This document shows positions 1 through 10,637 of a stretch of DNA of 42,671 bases, piece by piece. Location of the stretch: NCBI GenBank assembly GCA_027487735.1, contig JAIYDA010000052.1:1-42671 (forward strand). The letters run 5' to 3'. Made by a program: the position numbers and the translations under genes. The DNA comes from Planctomycetaceae bacterium (lineage in GTDB: Bacteria > Planctomycetota > Phycisphaerae > Phycisphaerales > UBA1924). Within the stretch, counting starts at the first letter, position 1. Every line of letters starts with the position of its first letter. The notes below the pieces were generated by a model. That model did not search any database. It worked only from the letters and a program-made list of their open reading frames with translations, and had not been told where the DNA came from.

Positions 1-674
1 CCCAGCCAGCGCATGTAGCGCATCATCGCGAAGAACTGCACCGCGAACGCGACGAACCCGAGCACAGAGACCACGATGCCAAGCAGGCCGAAGATCGCAG
101 CGCCAGCGGCCACCGGCGCGCCGGGCGCCCCGCCCGCAAGTCCGCCGCCGGCGAAGAACCCTGCGCCCGCGACCAGAAACCCGAGCAGGCTGCACACGAT
201 CGACGCAATCGCTGCGATGCGCACCCACTTGCGAGGTCCATCGGGCGAGTCGGCGCCGGTAAAGCGCGGGTCGGGCTCGGTGAGCTTGAGGTAGCCGAAG
301 AAGATCATGATGGCGACCGCAAGCTGCACGGCTGGCACCAGCACGCCCACCAGTGCCACGGCGTTGCCGCCACCCGCCGCGCCCGCCGCAGTTCCTGCGC
401 CAGCAGCGATGCACACGGTGGCGAGCGTTGCGACGATCATGAGCAAAATGCCATTCAGCACGAGCGAGTGCCCCTTGAGGAGCGCTGCAAGATACTCGGG
501 CGAGGCATACTGCAGCAGCACACCGCGCAGGCTGTCGGCGACGGGCGTGCCGCACTCGGGGCAGACGCCCGTGGTCGCGATGCCGCGGAGTGCGTAGCCG
601 CACTTATAGCAGGCGGAGCCATCGACAGTGGGGGAGGCGGTCACCGGCGGAGGGAAGGAGTCGCTTTGCTGCAT
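1..674 (-). CDS. zinc-ribbon polytopic membrane protein, C-terminus cut off by the window edge
   Basis: The minus strand is open from an ATG at 674 to base 1 without a stop, so the C-terminus lies outside the window. The N-terminus has two CxxC knuckles (CYKCGYALRG near residue 22 and CPECGTPV near residue 38), the zinc-ribbon arrangement common at the start of planctomycete membrane proteins. After a soluble stretch come hydrophobic segments at about residues 75-100, 108-130, 155-180 and 190-218, rich in Ala and Gly, consistent with at least four membrane helices. Nothing catalytic is visible. The zinc ribbon is seen directly; membrane location is inferred from hydrophobicity. No function can be assigned. 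It is followed downstream on the same strand, beyond base 1, by unseen sequence, and upstream by purB with which it may be co-transcribed (66-bp gap). Confidence 0.8.
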   Translation of the reverse strand, partial: MQQSDSFPPPVTASPTVDGSACYKCGYALRGIATTGVCPECGTPVADSLRGVLLQYASPEYLAALLKGHSLVLNGILLMIVATLATVCIAAGAGTAAGAAGGGNAVALVGVLVPAVQLAVAIMIFFGYLKLTEPDPRFTGADSPDGPRKWVRIAAIASIVCSLLGFLVAGAGFFAGGGLAGGAPGAPVAAGAAIFGLLGIVVSVLGFVAFAVQFFAMMRYMRWL

Positions 675-740
675 AGGCGAGCAATGTACCCGAGGTTTGC
701 TCCCGCCGCAAGGGGGATAGTGCGAAGTTCTTGCAAGCGC

Positions 741-2507
741 TCACACCCGCGGTGCGTTTGCTTCAAGCTTCGCGAGGTCGTCGGCATATCGCTCGCGCAG
801 GGGCTCGATCACGTCGCGCACGAATCGCTCGGTCTGTTCCACGCTGCGCCCGACATACTGCATGGGGTCCAGCAGGTTGTCCCAGCGCAGCTCGTCGTGC
901 AGCGGTCCGCCCCGGGCGGTGCTCCAGAATCGCTTGTCGCTTTGCAGGCGCTCGAGCAAGTCGTTGTCGAGCCCCTCGTGCTTCACGCGCATGCCCGCCA
1001 CCTGCGCGTGCTCGCGAATGAGCTCGTGATACTCCTGGCGGTCGCCCCCGCGCTGCACGCAGGCCATGAGGATGTTCTCCGTCGCCATGAAGGGCAGTTC
1101 GGCCATCAGGTTCTTGCGCACCATCGCCTCGTGCACGATGAGCCCGCTCGCGACGTTGTGCATGAGGTCGAGCGCACCATCGAGCGCGAGGAACGCCTCG
1201 GGCAGGCTGAGGCGGCGGTTGGACGAATCGTCGAGCGTGCGCTCCAGCCACTGCGTGGCGGCTGTGTCGTAGGCGTTGCCCACGAGGTTCATGACAAAGC
1301 GCGTGAGGCCGCAGATGCGCTCGCAGCGCATGGGGTTGCGCTTGTAGGGCATGGCGGAGGAGCCAATCTGCTTGTCTTCGAAGGGCTCGTCGAGCTCTTT
1401 GCGATTGCAGAGGAGGCGGATGTCGGTGGCGATTTTGTGGAGGACGGCGGCGCAGGATGCGAGGTCGGCGAGGATGAAGGTGTCAATGACGCGGGGGTAT
1501 GTTTGGGTGACAAGATCAAACGTGTACTCGCTATTGAACCGACACGCATCCTCGCTCGCGAAAGCGAGTGGATCGGTTGAAAGCAATTGCTCTCGCTGTT
1601 GTTCGTACTTGCGAAGGTGCTTAGGCTGAAGCTCTTTGGCGGTGATGTCAGCAATCGACGCTTCGCACTGCTCAATAGCCGCACTGAGAAGCCCTTCGGG
1701 TTCTTGGTGAATGGCATTGAAAGAAGCACCGGGATGGACCTTGCTCAGAAACTTCGCTTCGAGACGGTCGGCGTGGCGTGCATCGCCCAAAAGCGCTGAG
1801 AACGCAGCTTGTGTCCCTGTTGCGCCACGCAAGCCTCGGAGCATGAGTCCGCCAGTAAGTTGTCTCGACCATCCACCAGAGTTGCGGAAAGTGATGTGAA
1901 GTTCGCACGCATACTGAGCGAACCTTCGGCCCACGGTCAGTGGTTGTGCGGGTTGATAGTGTGTGAAGCCCAGCGTGGGCGTGTGCACATGCTTGGTTGC
2001 CACTGCGCCAAGGTCGATGATGAGCCGAGCAAGCTTATCGCGAACGAGCTCTCTCGCGGCATGAATGGTGACCAAATCCGCGTTACACACCACATCCTGG
2101 CTCGTCATCCCCAAATGAATAATCCCCTTGGCCTTCGGGCATGCGTCCCCCAGCGCGTGCACGTGCGCCATGACATCATGCCGCAGCTCGCGCTCATACT
2201 TCTCCGCGGCTTGCATCTCTGCATCGGTGATGCCGCGCTCGACAACCGCGCGAAGCTCCTCCACCTGCTCGCGCGTCACCAGCTCGCGCGTTCTCGCCCC
2301 TGGTGGCACAGGCGTCTCGCCTGTGCCACCAGTTGTGCTCTTCGGTGTGCCACCATCAGCCTTGGTCAACTCATGCTGCGCCTCCGCTACCGCGAGCCAA
2401 ATCTTGCGCCACAGGTTGAACTTGTGACGCGGGCTCCAGAGCGCGAGCATCTGCTTGCTGGCGTTGCGAGAGGCGAGGGGCGAGGTATAGGTGTCGTATG
2501 CGGACAT
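741..2507 (-). CDS. purB: adenylosuccinate lyase, eukaryote-like clade, with in-frame insertions
   Basis: Adenylosuccinate lyase makes two eliminations of fumarate in purine synthesis (SAICAR to AICAR, and adenylosuccinate to AMP). The fumarase/aspartase superfamily signature is clear: GMTSQD at 133-138, THYQPAQP with the catalytic-type His at 182-189, and the flexible-loop signature SSAMPYKRNP at 383-392. Blocks such as RHDVMAHVHALG and SLPEAFLALD resemble the animal enzyme more than the short bacterial PurB. At 588 aa it is longer than the family (about 430-480). One extra block at residues about 52-72 is encoded by a palindromic repeat at 2301-2331. A second extra block lies at about 254-322, between LGDARHADRLEAKF and the segment leading to VTQTYPRV; it is encoded in a stretch poorer in GC than the rest of the gene. 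I chose the ATG at 2507 (MSAYDTYTSP) because homology begins there; no good ribosome binding site is visible. An in-frame start at 2609 would add 34 unlikely residues. Confidence 0.95.
   Translation of the reverse strand: MSAYDTYTSPLASRNASKQMLALWSPRHKFNLWRKIWLAVAEAQHELTKADGGTPKSTTGGTGETPVPPGARTRELVTREQVEELRAVVERGITDAEMQAAEKYERELRHDVMAHVHALGDACPKAKGIIHLGMTSQDVVCNADLVTIHAARELVRDKLARLIIDLGAVATKHVHTPTLGFTHYQPAQPLTVGRRFAQYACELHITFRNSGGWSRQLTGGLMLRGLRGATGTQAAFSALLGDARHADRLEAKFLSKVHPGASFNAIHQEPEGLLSAAIEQCEASIADITAKELQPKHLRKYEQQREQLLSTDPLAFASEDACRFNSEYTFDLVTQTYPRVIDTFILADLASCAAVLHKIATDIRLLCNRKELDEPFEDKQIGSSAMPYKRNPMRCERICGLTRFVMNLVGNAYDTAATQWLERTLDDSSNRRLSLPEAFLALDGALDLMHNVASGLIVHEAMVRKNLMAELPFMATENILMACVQRGGDRQEYHELIREHAQVAGMRVKHEGLDNDLLERLQSDKRFWSTARGGPLHDELRWDNLLDPMQYVGRSVEQTERFVRDVIEPLRERYADDLAKLEANAPRV
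2301..2331. repeat. perfect 14-3-14 palindrome inside purB (dispersed 'CACAGGCG' element)
   Basis: Left arm 2301-2314 (TGGTGGCACAGGCG) and right arm 2318-2331 are exact reverse complements around the 3-nt centre TCT. Related copies lie at 28411-28433 and 34863-34885, both intergenic. Here the element is within the purB reading frame and is read as the Gly/Thr/Pro-rich peptide TGGTGETPVPPG. Peptides of this kind recur in translated planctomycete and related genomes from memory, which I could not check. Confidence 0.85.
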
Positions 2508-2581
2508 GCCCGCAGGGTAATGCCTCGCCAGGCCGCGAGCGAATCCTCCACACAGATTGATCGTTGGCAACGCGCGAGCGT

Positions 2582-3991
2582 CTAGGCCGCCGCACTCCGC
2601 CCCTGCCACGTCACGCTCCCCGCCACCGCGTTCTCTTCGCTCGCCAGCAGATCGCGCACGCGTGCAAACTCGCTCTGCACACGAACAAACGCCTCGACAA
2701 GCTGCGGATCAAAGTGCGTGCCCGCGTTGGAGGTAATCACCTCGCTCGCCTGCGCGTGCGAGAGTGCAGGCTTGTACACGCGCTTGGTCGTCAGCGCGTC
2801 GTACACGTCGGCGATCGCCACAAGCCGCGCCGCGAGCGGAATCTGCTCTCGCGCGAGCCCGTGCGGATAGCCCGTGCCGTCCCAGCGCTCGTGGTGGCTC
2901 ATCGCCACCTGCGCCGCCATCTCGATCAGCTCGTCCTCGCCCACCACGCTGCGAATCGCCATCAGCGTGTCGGCTCCGATGATGGTGTGCGTCTGGATGA
3001 CCGCTCGCTCGTCGGGCGTCAGCGGGCCGCGCTTGAGCAGCACGTGGTCGGGCACGCCCACCTTGCCGATGTCGTGCATCGCCGCCGCGGTGCGCAGCAG
3101 CCGCACCCAGCCGTGCGTGATGAGCGGGTTGTCCTTCGCGGCCTCGTTGGCCAGCATCTCGCAGTACGTGCAGATGCGCTCCAGGTGCTTGCCCGTGTCG
3201 GTGTCGCGATAGTCTGCCAGCTTTGCGAGCCCGAAGATGAGCCCATCGCGGTTCGCCACGCTCTTGCGCGTGCGGCGATCGACCTCGATCTCCAGCCGCG
3301 CGTTCGCGCTGCGCAGCTGCGCGTCGTGCTTGCGCATCAGCAGCACGGTGCCCACCAGGCTCACGCCCAGCAGCGCGATGCCCGCGATGCTCGCCATCAT
3401 GAGCGCGTCCTCGGTGACGTGCGCGCTCGCTGCGGCGAGGTTGTCGGTGGGTTGGCTCACGAGCAGTCGTGCGCGGAGCTTGGGGCTGTAAACGATCGCG
3501 AGCGTGCTGTTGCCGCTCAGCAGGTTCGTCGTGCCGGTGCGCACCTCGTTGTTGCGCATCCAGCCCACCTCAACGACGTCGTTCGTGTCGTCGAGGCGAA
3601 TGGGCTGCCAGCTGTAGTCCTGTGTGCGGATGGTCGCGTCCTGCCGCAAGTCCGGATGGCAAAGCACCCGGCCCTCATCATCGAGCAGCAGCACCGTCAC
3701 GCCCAGGGGCACCTCAAAGCGCTCCACAAGCTGCTGAGCCCGCAGCCACTCGGGCGTGTCATAGGTGAAGGGGTTGTGCACCTCCTTCTCCAGTGCCGCC
3801 GCGAAGTTGGTCGCGATGCGCCGATTCTCGTCGATGGCGCGAGCCCCGATCTTCTCCGAAAGGCCCGACTCCGCCCGCTGTAGCATCACAAAGCCGCCCA
3901 CGCCCAGCGTGAGCACCTGCAGCGCGATGCTCGCGCTCAGCACGCCATTGCGGCTGAACAGCCATGCGGTTTTGGAGCGGCTTCTGACCAC
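2582..3991 (-). CDS. membrane-anchored sensor with HD-GYP cyclic-di-GMP phosphodiesterase domain
   Basis: The protein has 469 residues. A first membrane helix lies at about 15-37 and a second at about 197-219, enclosing an extracytoplasmic sensor region of about 160 residues. A short coiled linker (about 222-245) leads to an HD-GYP domain at about 248-445. The metal-binding HD pair is at 306-307 (MHDIGK), followed by HHERWDGTGYP at 366-376, which contains the diagnostic GYP triplet, and the IADVYDALTT block at about 393-402. HD-GYP domains hydrolyse cyclic di-GMP, so a role in lowering this messenger in response to an outside signal is likely; the ligand is unknown. The start is GTG at 3991; no ATG is available near the first helix. 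The stop at 2582 lies 74 bp from the purB start, so the two may be co-transcribed. Confidence 0.9.
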   Translation of the reverse strand: MVRSRSKTAWLFSRNGVLSASIALQVLTLGVGGFVMLQRAESGLSEKIGARAIDENRRIATNFAAALEKEVHNPFTYDTPEWLRAQQLVERFEVPLGVTVLLLDDEGRVLCHPDLRQDATIRTQDYSWQPIRLDDTNDVVEVGWMRNNEVRTGTTNLLSGNSTLAIVYSPKLRARLLVSQPTDNLAAASAHVTEDALMMASIAGIALLGVSLVGTVLLMRKHDAQLRSANARLEIEVDRRTRKSVANRDGLIFGLAKLADYRDTDTGKHLERICTYCEMLANEAAKDNPLITHGWVRLLRTAAAMHDIGKVGVPDHVLLKRGPLTPDERAVIQTHTIIGADTLMAIRSVVGEDELIEMAAQVAMSHHERWDGTGYPHGLAREQIPLAARLVAIADVYDALTTKRVYKPALSHAQASEVITSNAGTHFDPQLVEAFVRVQSEFARVRDLLASEENAVAGSVTWQGRSAAA

Positions 3992-4184
3992 GGTTCAGGG
4001 TGGTGCATCGGCTTGCGCGTGCTCTGCGCCCGCGCTCGCATGAGCGCGTCGCGCACTTTCCTGCGTGCGTGCGCCGCCTACCCCGCGCGGATGGTCTGTG
4101 CAGTGTTTGCGCGAGGCGAGCGGGCTTGCCCCAGAACCTCTCTGAGTGCCGAGAACATGCGACGCTGGCAGTGCGCACGCGGGT

Positions 4185-5339
4185 TTACACCGGAAACTCG
4201 CGCGCTAGGAGCGCGTCGCTCGCAGCCGCGCTGCCCGCGATGGCTTGCCAGTCGGCGTGCGGGCCCGCGGCGATGCGAGCCAGCCGGGGGTCGCTATTGC
4301 CAAGCTCGCGGGCAAGGTCCTCGCGAACCGGGCGGTGCAGGGCCTCGCTGAGTGCTAAGCGCCGCTCCGCCTCGCGTGAGAGGAGCGCCTGCGCCACCTG
4401 TGCCACGCGTGCGGCATGCTCCGACGATGCCGACTTCGCAACCAGCCCAACAGTGCACGGAATCAGCAGTCGCGCGTCATCCACTTCGGTCGCCTCGGCG
4501 GCAGCGGGCGCACTCGCAAAGTCCACCTTCCATCCCTCGCGCTGTCCGACGAACACATCATCGCTGTCGGTCAGCCCCGCGTCTGCACTCCCCTGCGCGA
4601 TGGCCCGCACCACCGCCGAGTTGCCGGGGAGCAGTTGCACATTGTGCCCCCGCAGCTTTGTGCATAGGTCGCGCGTCCACGCCTCACCATGCCGCGAGAC
4701 AAGGTGGGCAAAGAACGAACGCGTTGTGCCAAACTGGGGCTGTGCCATCGCAAGCCGCCCGGGCTTCACGCGAGCAAACAGCTCGTCGAGCGTCGTCGGC
4801 GCGGTGCCAGCCGCAAACACGCTCGTGCTGAAGGCGATGACCCGCGACCGCAGGGCATATCCCTGCCAGTGGCTCGTGCGCAAGGGCTTCAGCGGCGCGT
4901 GCAGCACAGCAAGGTCGTCGGGCACGGCTTGAGTGGGCAGTGGTTGCAGCACGCCCTCGCGCGCCAGCAGGCTCGTTGCAAGCGCCTCGTTGCTCCACCA
5001 GATGTCGCACTGCGGGTTGGTGCGCTCCGCGAGCAGGCGTTGCAGCAGCCCGGTCGTCTTGGTGGCCTCGGTGTCGGTCACGAGGTTGATGGCAATGCCC
5101 GACTGCACAAGCGGGGCCATCTGGCTGATCGCCTGGGCGATGGGCCTCGCGATGAAGTCGTCGATGCTCGTGTAGACCACAACCGGCGCCTGCGAAGAAC
5201 GCGTCCGCTGCCCGCACCCAGCCGCGAGCAGGCTCAACGCGCTCACGCCAGCTAGACGTAGCACATCACGTCGCGACACGACGAGCCCGCGCGAGAGAGA
5301 GCGATCGTGCTGCAAAGGGCGATGTGCCGGCTTCACCAT
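4185..5339 (-). CDS. iron-type ABC transporter substrate-binding lipoprotein with Tat signal
   Basis: The 384-residue product starts with a twin-arginine segment (SRRDVLRLAG, residues 22-31), a hydrophobic stretch and a lipobox LAAGC with Cys42, so it is probably exported by Tat and lipid-anchored. The mature part has the family-1 extracellular solute-binding layout seen in ferric-iron and 2-aminoethylphosphonate binders: VVVYTSIDDFIARPIAQAI, the WWSNEA block near 115-120, RPGRLAMAQPQFG-like hinge at about 195-210, and LLPGNSAVVRAIAQG followed by DAGLTDSDD. The ATG at 5339 is preferred over one at 5390 because GGGGAGG lies 8 nt upstream. No permease or ATPase gene is adjacent, so the transporter partners must be elsewhere. 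The iron assignment is by family resemblance; other anions are possible. Confidence 0.85.
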   Translation of the reverse strand: MVKPAHRPLQHDRSLSRGLVVSRRDVLRLAGVSALSLLAAGCGQRTRSSQAPVVVYTSIDDFIARPIAQAISQMAPLVQSGIAINLVTDTEATKTTGLLQRLLAERTNPQCDIWWSNEALATSLLAREGVLQPLPTQAVPDDLAVLHAPLKPLRTSHWQGYALRSRVIAFSTSVFAAGTAPTTLDELFARVKPGRLAMAQPQFGTTRSFFAHLVSRHGEAWTRDLCTKLRGHNVQLLPGNSAVVRAIAQGSADAGLTDSDDVFVGQREGWKVDFASAPAAAEATEVDDARLLIPCTVGLVAKSASSEHAARVAQVAQALLSREAERRLALSEALHRPVREDLARELGNSDPRLARIAAGPHADWQAIAGSAAASDALLAREFPV

Positions 5340-5443
5340 CGAAAGAGCCTCCCCAAAAAACAACATGCACGGCGGCCCAGGGCGAGCCACCGTGCGGATT
5401 GTTTCACTCGTTTGGGCCAGCGGTTGTCGCCGCAGCCAAAGAT

Positions 5444-5734
5444 TTAGCGATTCACGGGGTAGCGCGTGAGGCGCGAGGGGCTGTTGAACAGCATCGCACG
5501 CTGCAGGTCGTCCACCGCGCCGCGGAGGTTCGTGTTCCAGGTGTGCGAGGTTTCGTTATCCAGGTCGAGCTGACGCTGGTTGTAGGTCACGAGCTCGGGC
5601 GCGCCGTCGCTGCGCACCGCAGCAAGGCGACCGCCGTCGTCCTTCAGGCCTTGGGCGCACCCACCCGCAGCGAGGCACGCGACCGCGCCAACACCCACGA
5701 GCGAAACACAACGCAGAACGCGCGAACGTGCCAT
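5444..5734 (-). CDS. small exported protein or lipoprotein, 96 aa, function unknown
   Basis: This short gene begins [14 protein letters not shown] and has a hydrophobic signal segment ending in LAAGGCAQG at about residues 20-29, which could be a weak lipobox (Cys26 or so) or an ordinary signal peptidase site. The mature part is hydrophilic, rich in Asp, Asn, Arg and Gln, and ends in [13 protein letters not shown] strong ribosome binding site, GAGGAG six bases before the ATG, decides the start and argues that the gene is real. It lies 105 bp upstream of the substrate-binding lipoprotein on the same strand and could be transcribed with it. A very long open frame covers the same bases but is only the shadow of clpB. 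No function recognised. Confidence 0.75.
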   Translation of the reverse strand: MARSRVLRCVSLVGVGAVACLAAGGCAQGLKDDGGRLAAVRSDGAPELVTYNQRQLDLDNETSHTWNTNLRGAVDDLQRAMLFNSPSRLTRYPVNR

Positions 5735-6097
5735 GCACAACTCCTCTGTAGTTCCGACTTCAGGCTTCTGGACCCGACAAGCACAGGATACGACGCCCCA
5801 CGCCCCGGGCAAGCCTTGTCCAACCCGATCTTGGTCCAACCCGATCTTGAAGCCCGCTTCCCGGACTTTTTCCCAGGGCCCATACGCGAACGCCCTGCCA
5901 ACAGATGCCGCTTTCGCCTGCCCATTTGACAGGTTCTCCACCCACGAGGCATCCCCTGTGCCACTCTGGCCCCCGCCAGACCCACCAAAACGCCGTAAGT
6001 GCTTTCGCTGCAAACCCCAAGGCAGTTGGCCCGCCGCTTGCAAGCTGGGTGGTGTCGGGCGGCCTTTGGTGCACCCCGGCAGCGAAAGGGACAACCC

Positions 6098-8881
<2,784 letters not shown>

Positions 8882-8888
8882 AGCAAGG

Positions 8889-9153
8889 AGTCAGCACAGA
8901 GACACAGAGACGCAGAGGAAGAGGAGAAGAAAGAGGGATAGGCAACAGGCGACGGGCAACAGGCAACAGGAAGAACTGCGTGGTGCTTTCGCTTCGATCG
9001 TGCCGACGGCAAGTTCATTCGCGTCCTTCACGCTGTGAGCGCTGGTGTTTCCGTCTCCTTCTCCATCTCCTGTCTCGTGTCTCATGTCTCATGTCGCCCG
9101 TCGCCTCTCGCTCTTCTCCCCTTCCTCTGCGTCTCTGCGTCTCTGTGCTGAAA
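8889..9153. repeat. composite inverted-repeat element built of 7-8 nt words, between clpB and the MFS gene
   Basis: This 313-bp spacer (8882-9194) holds no gene. The left arm at 8891-8937 begins TCAGCACAGAGACACAGAGA and continues as purine-rich octamers. The right arm at 9106-9152 is its reverse complement with only a few mismatches. Inside the arms are further arrays: GCAACAGG-type heptamers at about 8942-8970 on the plus strand, and at 9069-9115 pyrimidine heptamers (CTGTCTC, GTGTCTC, ATGTCTC, ATGTCGC, CCGTCGC). A transcript across it could fold into one long hairpin with its loop near 8975-9050. Peptides predicted from it are low-complexity and not real genes. Confidence 0.85.
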
Positions 9154-9194
9154 TCGAAGAGCCCATCGCTCCCATCTCCGACGCGTCTCGGAGT

Positions 9195-10517
9195 TCACGC
9201 CTTGCTCGCCCGCTTCGGCATCACCCGCGCCAGCCCAAACATCTGCCACGCGCTCCACGCATACGCCAGCGAGGCAATGACAAGCGGCCACGTGAAGCTG
9301 TCCGTCATGCGATAGAGCGCAACGCCCAGGAACTGAAACACCGCGCCGCGCAGCCCCACAAGCGTCGCGTGGATCGCGACATACGCCGGCACCTTGTCCG
9401 GGCTTGGCGCGAGCGACACGGGCCCGAGCATCCACCCCACGCTCGCCCCCGCGTGCGCCACGCCATAGCACGCGCTCACGATGATGAGGTCGGTCTCGTT
9501 GCGCGCGAAGATGAGCCCGATGGGGTAGAACAGCAGCAGAAAGAAGCTGATAGCCGTGCTGCGCACCGCGCCGAGCTTGTCCAGCGCGAGCGCCGCCGGA
9601 TAGAGGCATGCCACGAGCGCGAGCAGATACGCCACGTGCGTGCTGCGTGCAAACTGCTCATACGTCAGGTCGAGCTTCTTGGTCGCGAGGATGGGCAAGA
9701 GCGCATAGCCGATCATCCACCCCGCGCCATACGTCATGTACGCGCCCTCATAGCGAGCAAACACCCGGTCCTGCCTCAGCACCTCGCGCATGTGGGCGAT
9801 GGGGCTCCACACCTCGTGCAGCGCGTCGCCCCATGCCGAGCCCAGCGCGGTGCGCTGCCGCGTGCCATCCCGATTGGCATGCATGCTCGCGCCCATGCTT
9901 GGCCCCGTGGGCAAGGGTGAGTATCGCCTGCCCACGTGCCACAGCAGCCACACCCCAAGCAGCTGCACGCACACCGCAGCGGGCATGTACGCGCGAAAGC
10001 TCTCGGGGTTGGTGGTCAGCAGGTCTCCCACCAGCCAGCCCAGCCCCGCGCTGCAGAGCATGCTCGCGCCCCACACGCTGCTATACGCCCGGCTCTGGCG
10101 ATCCTTCGCATAGATGCTCTTGAGCAGGCTGCCGCTGAGGATGGGCCACGCCGCCCCGCCCGCGCTCGCGATGATGTGCGGCACGAGCAGCCACCAGAAG
10201 TCTCGCGCGGGCGCGATCGCCGCGATGGGCAGGCACGCGACGACGAAGTAGAGCGCGATGGCGCGGGTAAAGCCGATGCGAGCAAAGATGCCGCCCCAGA
10301 AGATGCTCAGCACAAACAGCACCGTGGGCGGCATCGTGATGAGCAGGCTCTGCCAGTCGCTCGCGCCAAAGTATCGCTTCGCGAGCACGGGCAGAATGAA
10401 CACCGTCGCCTGCCCAACCGCCTGCACCATCAGCACGCCCAGCCCATGCAGCAGCAGCGTGAAGAGCCAGGGTTTGGGCGGTGCGGGGGCGGCAACTTCT
10501 GGAGGTGATTCATGCAT
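9195..10517 (-). CDS. major facilitator superfamily transporter
   Basis: The 440-residue protein is strongly hydrophobic, with about twelve predicted membrane helices in two blocks separated by a hydrophilic loop near residues 195-235 (RRYSPLPTGPSMGASMHANRDGTRQRT). The first half contains an MFS-like loop after the second helix (GIFARIGFTRAI), and the second half ends with paired helices and a basic tail (RVMPKRASKA). The substrate is not evident. It is likely transcribed after the M42-like peptidase gene, whose stop lies 120 bp upstream on the same strand; an uptake carrier next to an aminopeptidase suggests peptide or amino-acid use, which is inference. The ATG at 10517 has no visible ribosome binding site. 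Family assignment is by hydrophobic pattern and loop motif, not by a strong signature. Confidence 0.8.
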   Translation of the reverse strand: MHESPPEVAAPAPPKPWLFTLLLHGLGVLMVQAVGQATVFILPVLAKRYFGASDWQSLLITMPPTVLFVLSIFWGGIFARIGFTRAIALYFVVACLPIAAIAPARDFWWLLVPHIIASAGGAAWPILSGSLLKSIYAKDRQSRAYSSVWGASMLCSAGLGWLVGDLLTTNPESFRAYMPAAVCVQLLGVWLLWHVGRRYSPLPTGPSMGASMHANRDGTRQRTALGSAWGDALHEVWSPIAHMREVLRQDRVFARYEGAYMTYGAGWMIGYALLPILATKKLDLTYEQFARSTHVAYLLALVACLYPAALALDKLGAVRSTAISFFLLLFYPIGLIFARNETDLIIVSACYGVAHAGASVGWMLGPVSLAPSPDKVPAYVAIHATLVGLRGAVFQFLGVALYRMTDSFTWPLVIASLAYAWSAWQMFGLARVMPKRASKA

Positions 10518-10637
10518 GGTTGTGTGCCGTCACCGTCACTGCCGCGATTTGCCCGCACTCAGGGAGCGACTCTCTGCACGCCGCCTTCGCTCGCCATCGC
10601 GCTTCAGATGCCGCAGCCACGCATGCGGTGCACCCGC

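Noticed and set aside
8882..9194. A CRISPR array, because of regular short repeats
   Set aside because: Period is 7-8 nt with no unique spacers of 30 or more bases and no cas genes.
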